A stretch of 7,545 nt of DNA from Sphingopyxis sp. (GTDB taxonomy: Bacteria; Pseudomonadota; Alphaproteobacteria; Sphingomonadales; Sphingomonadaceae), in NCBI GenBank assembly GCA_012035435.1, contig JAAUPH010000112.1, forward strand, positions 1-7,545, written 5' to 3'. The notes under the pieces were generated by a model. It was given only the letters and a program-made list of their open reading frames with translations. It ran no database searches and was not told the origin of the DNA. Position 1 is the first letter of the stretch, and each line of letters begins with the position of its first letter. Both the position numbers and the translations under genes were made by a program. Shown in pieces: positions 7,324 through 7,545 of this stretch.

Positions 7324-7545
7324 CGGGGGATCTACCGGCTCGTGCATTTCCCGGCCACCGCGCACGAGGAGCTGGTCACTGCCTGGCTCTGGTCCGAGCA
7401 AGCTGGCGTGCTCTCGCACCAGACCGCGCTGGCGCTTCACGGGCTATCCGACGTGCTTGCGACCCACCTGCACCTGACACTTCCAAAGGCTTGGCGACGA
7501 CGGCGTTTTCGCGTGCCCGAGGACGTAGTGCTCCACCACGCGGAT
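7303..7545 (+). pseudogene. AbiEi-type antitoxin (type IV toxin-antitoxin family), partial and running off the window
   Basis: Eighty-one codons in one frame read GRVTRPQRGIYRLVHFPATA, HEELVTAWLWSEQAGVLSHQ, TALALHGLSD, then HLHLTLPKAWRRRRFRVPED and VVLHHAD at the window edge. This strongly resembles the AbiEi family of predicted transcriptional autorepressor/antitoxins. The 'rGiYRLvhfP' segment follows the N-terminal winged-helix region, and 'SHqTALaLHgLSD.lp..lHLTLP' is the conserved core. In type IV systems the antitoxin represses its own operon and counters a nucleotidyltransferase toxin (AbiEii) usually encoded just downstream, which would be beyond the window. The N-terminal ~40-50 residues (start and first helices) are not found upstream; that frame runs into the hairpin region and then into permease antisense sequence. 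The right end is cut only by the window, so the C-terminus may exist. No AbiEii piece is visible. Confidence 0.8.

Overview
The first ~5.9 kb look like a normal chromosomal segment of an alphaproteobacterium, most likely a sphingomonad. The support is the gene set: an exported outer-membrane-type protein ending in a C-terminal Phe, a DUF3576 lipoprotein, the leuS-lptE-holA cluster and a DUF4402-type protein. Base composition is high-GC with GC-rich third codon positions throughout this part. The organism call rests on family recognition; no search was run.

Layout of the first part: 85-809 (minus) is an exported outer-membrane-like protein whose frame is broken by what looks like a one-base loss in a G run at 442-445. 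A 258-bp divergent intergenic region (810-1067) follows. Then four genes run on the plus strand: a DUF3576 lipoprotein (1068-1517), leuS (1571-4117), lptE (4117-4629) and holA (4626-5657). leuS/lptE overlap by one base (TGATG) and lptE/holA by four (ATGA), so these three are probably one translationally coupled unit. It joins leucine charging of tRNA, lipopolysaccharide export and replication clamp loading, which is a housekeeping arrangement and not a dedicated pathway. Convergent to holA, after a 3-bp gap, lies the 3' end of a DUF4402-type gene (5661 to about 5909, minus).

From about 5.9 kb to the end the sequence changes character. It is a run of short internal gene pieces in mixed orientation: an unidentified piece (~5910-6012), part of thiC (6013-6254), an unidentified piece (6255-6400), part of an IS transposase (6401-6523), the middle of an amidohydrolase-2 family protein (6510-6926), the N-terminal part of a MalG-type sugar ABC permease (minus, 6905 to 7168 or 7258), and part of an AbiEi-type antitoxin (7303-7545, running off the end). 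None is complete. At two joins (6508-6524 and 6903-6926) the same ~17-24 bases read sensibly as both neighbouring genes, as expected if unrelated DNA was joined through a short shared word. I read this right-hand part as most probably a chimeric assembly (or a chimeric, noisy read), not as a biological system; a real scrapyard of IS-associated gene debris is the less likely alternative.

I did not find a convincing undescribed system here. The points most worth checking are the mosaic and its joins, the insertion-rich end of the thiC piece, the frameshift in the outer-membrane-like gene, and a pair of mutually exclusive hairpins at 7287-7323.
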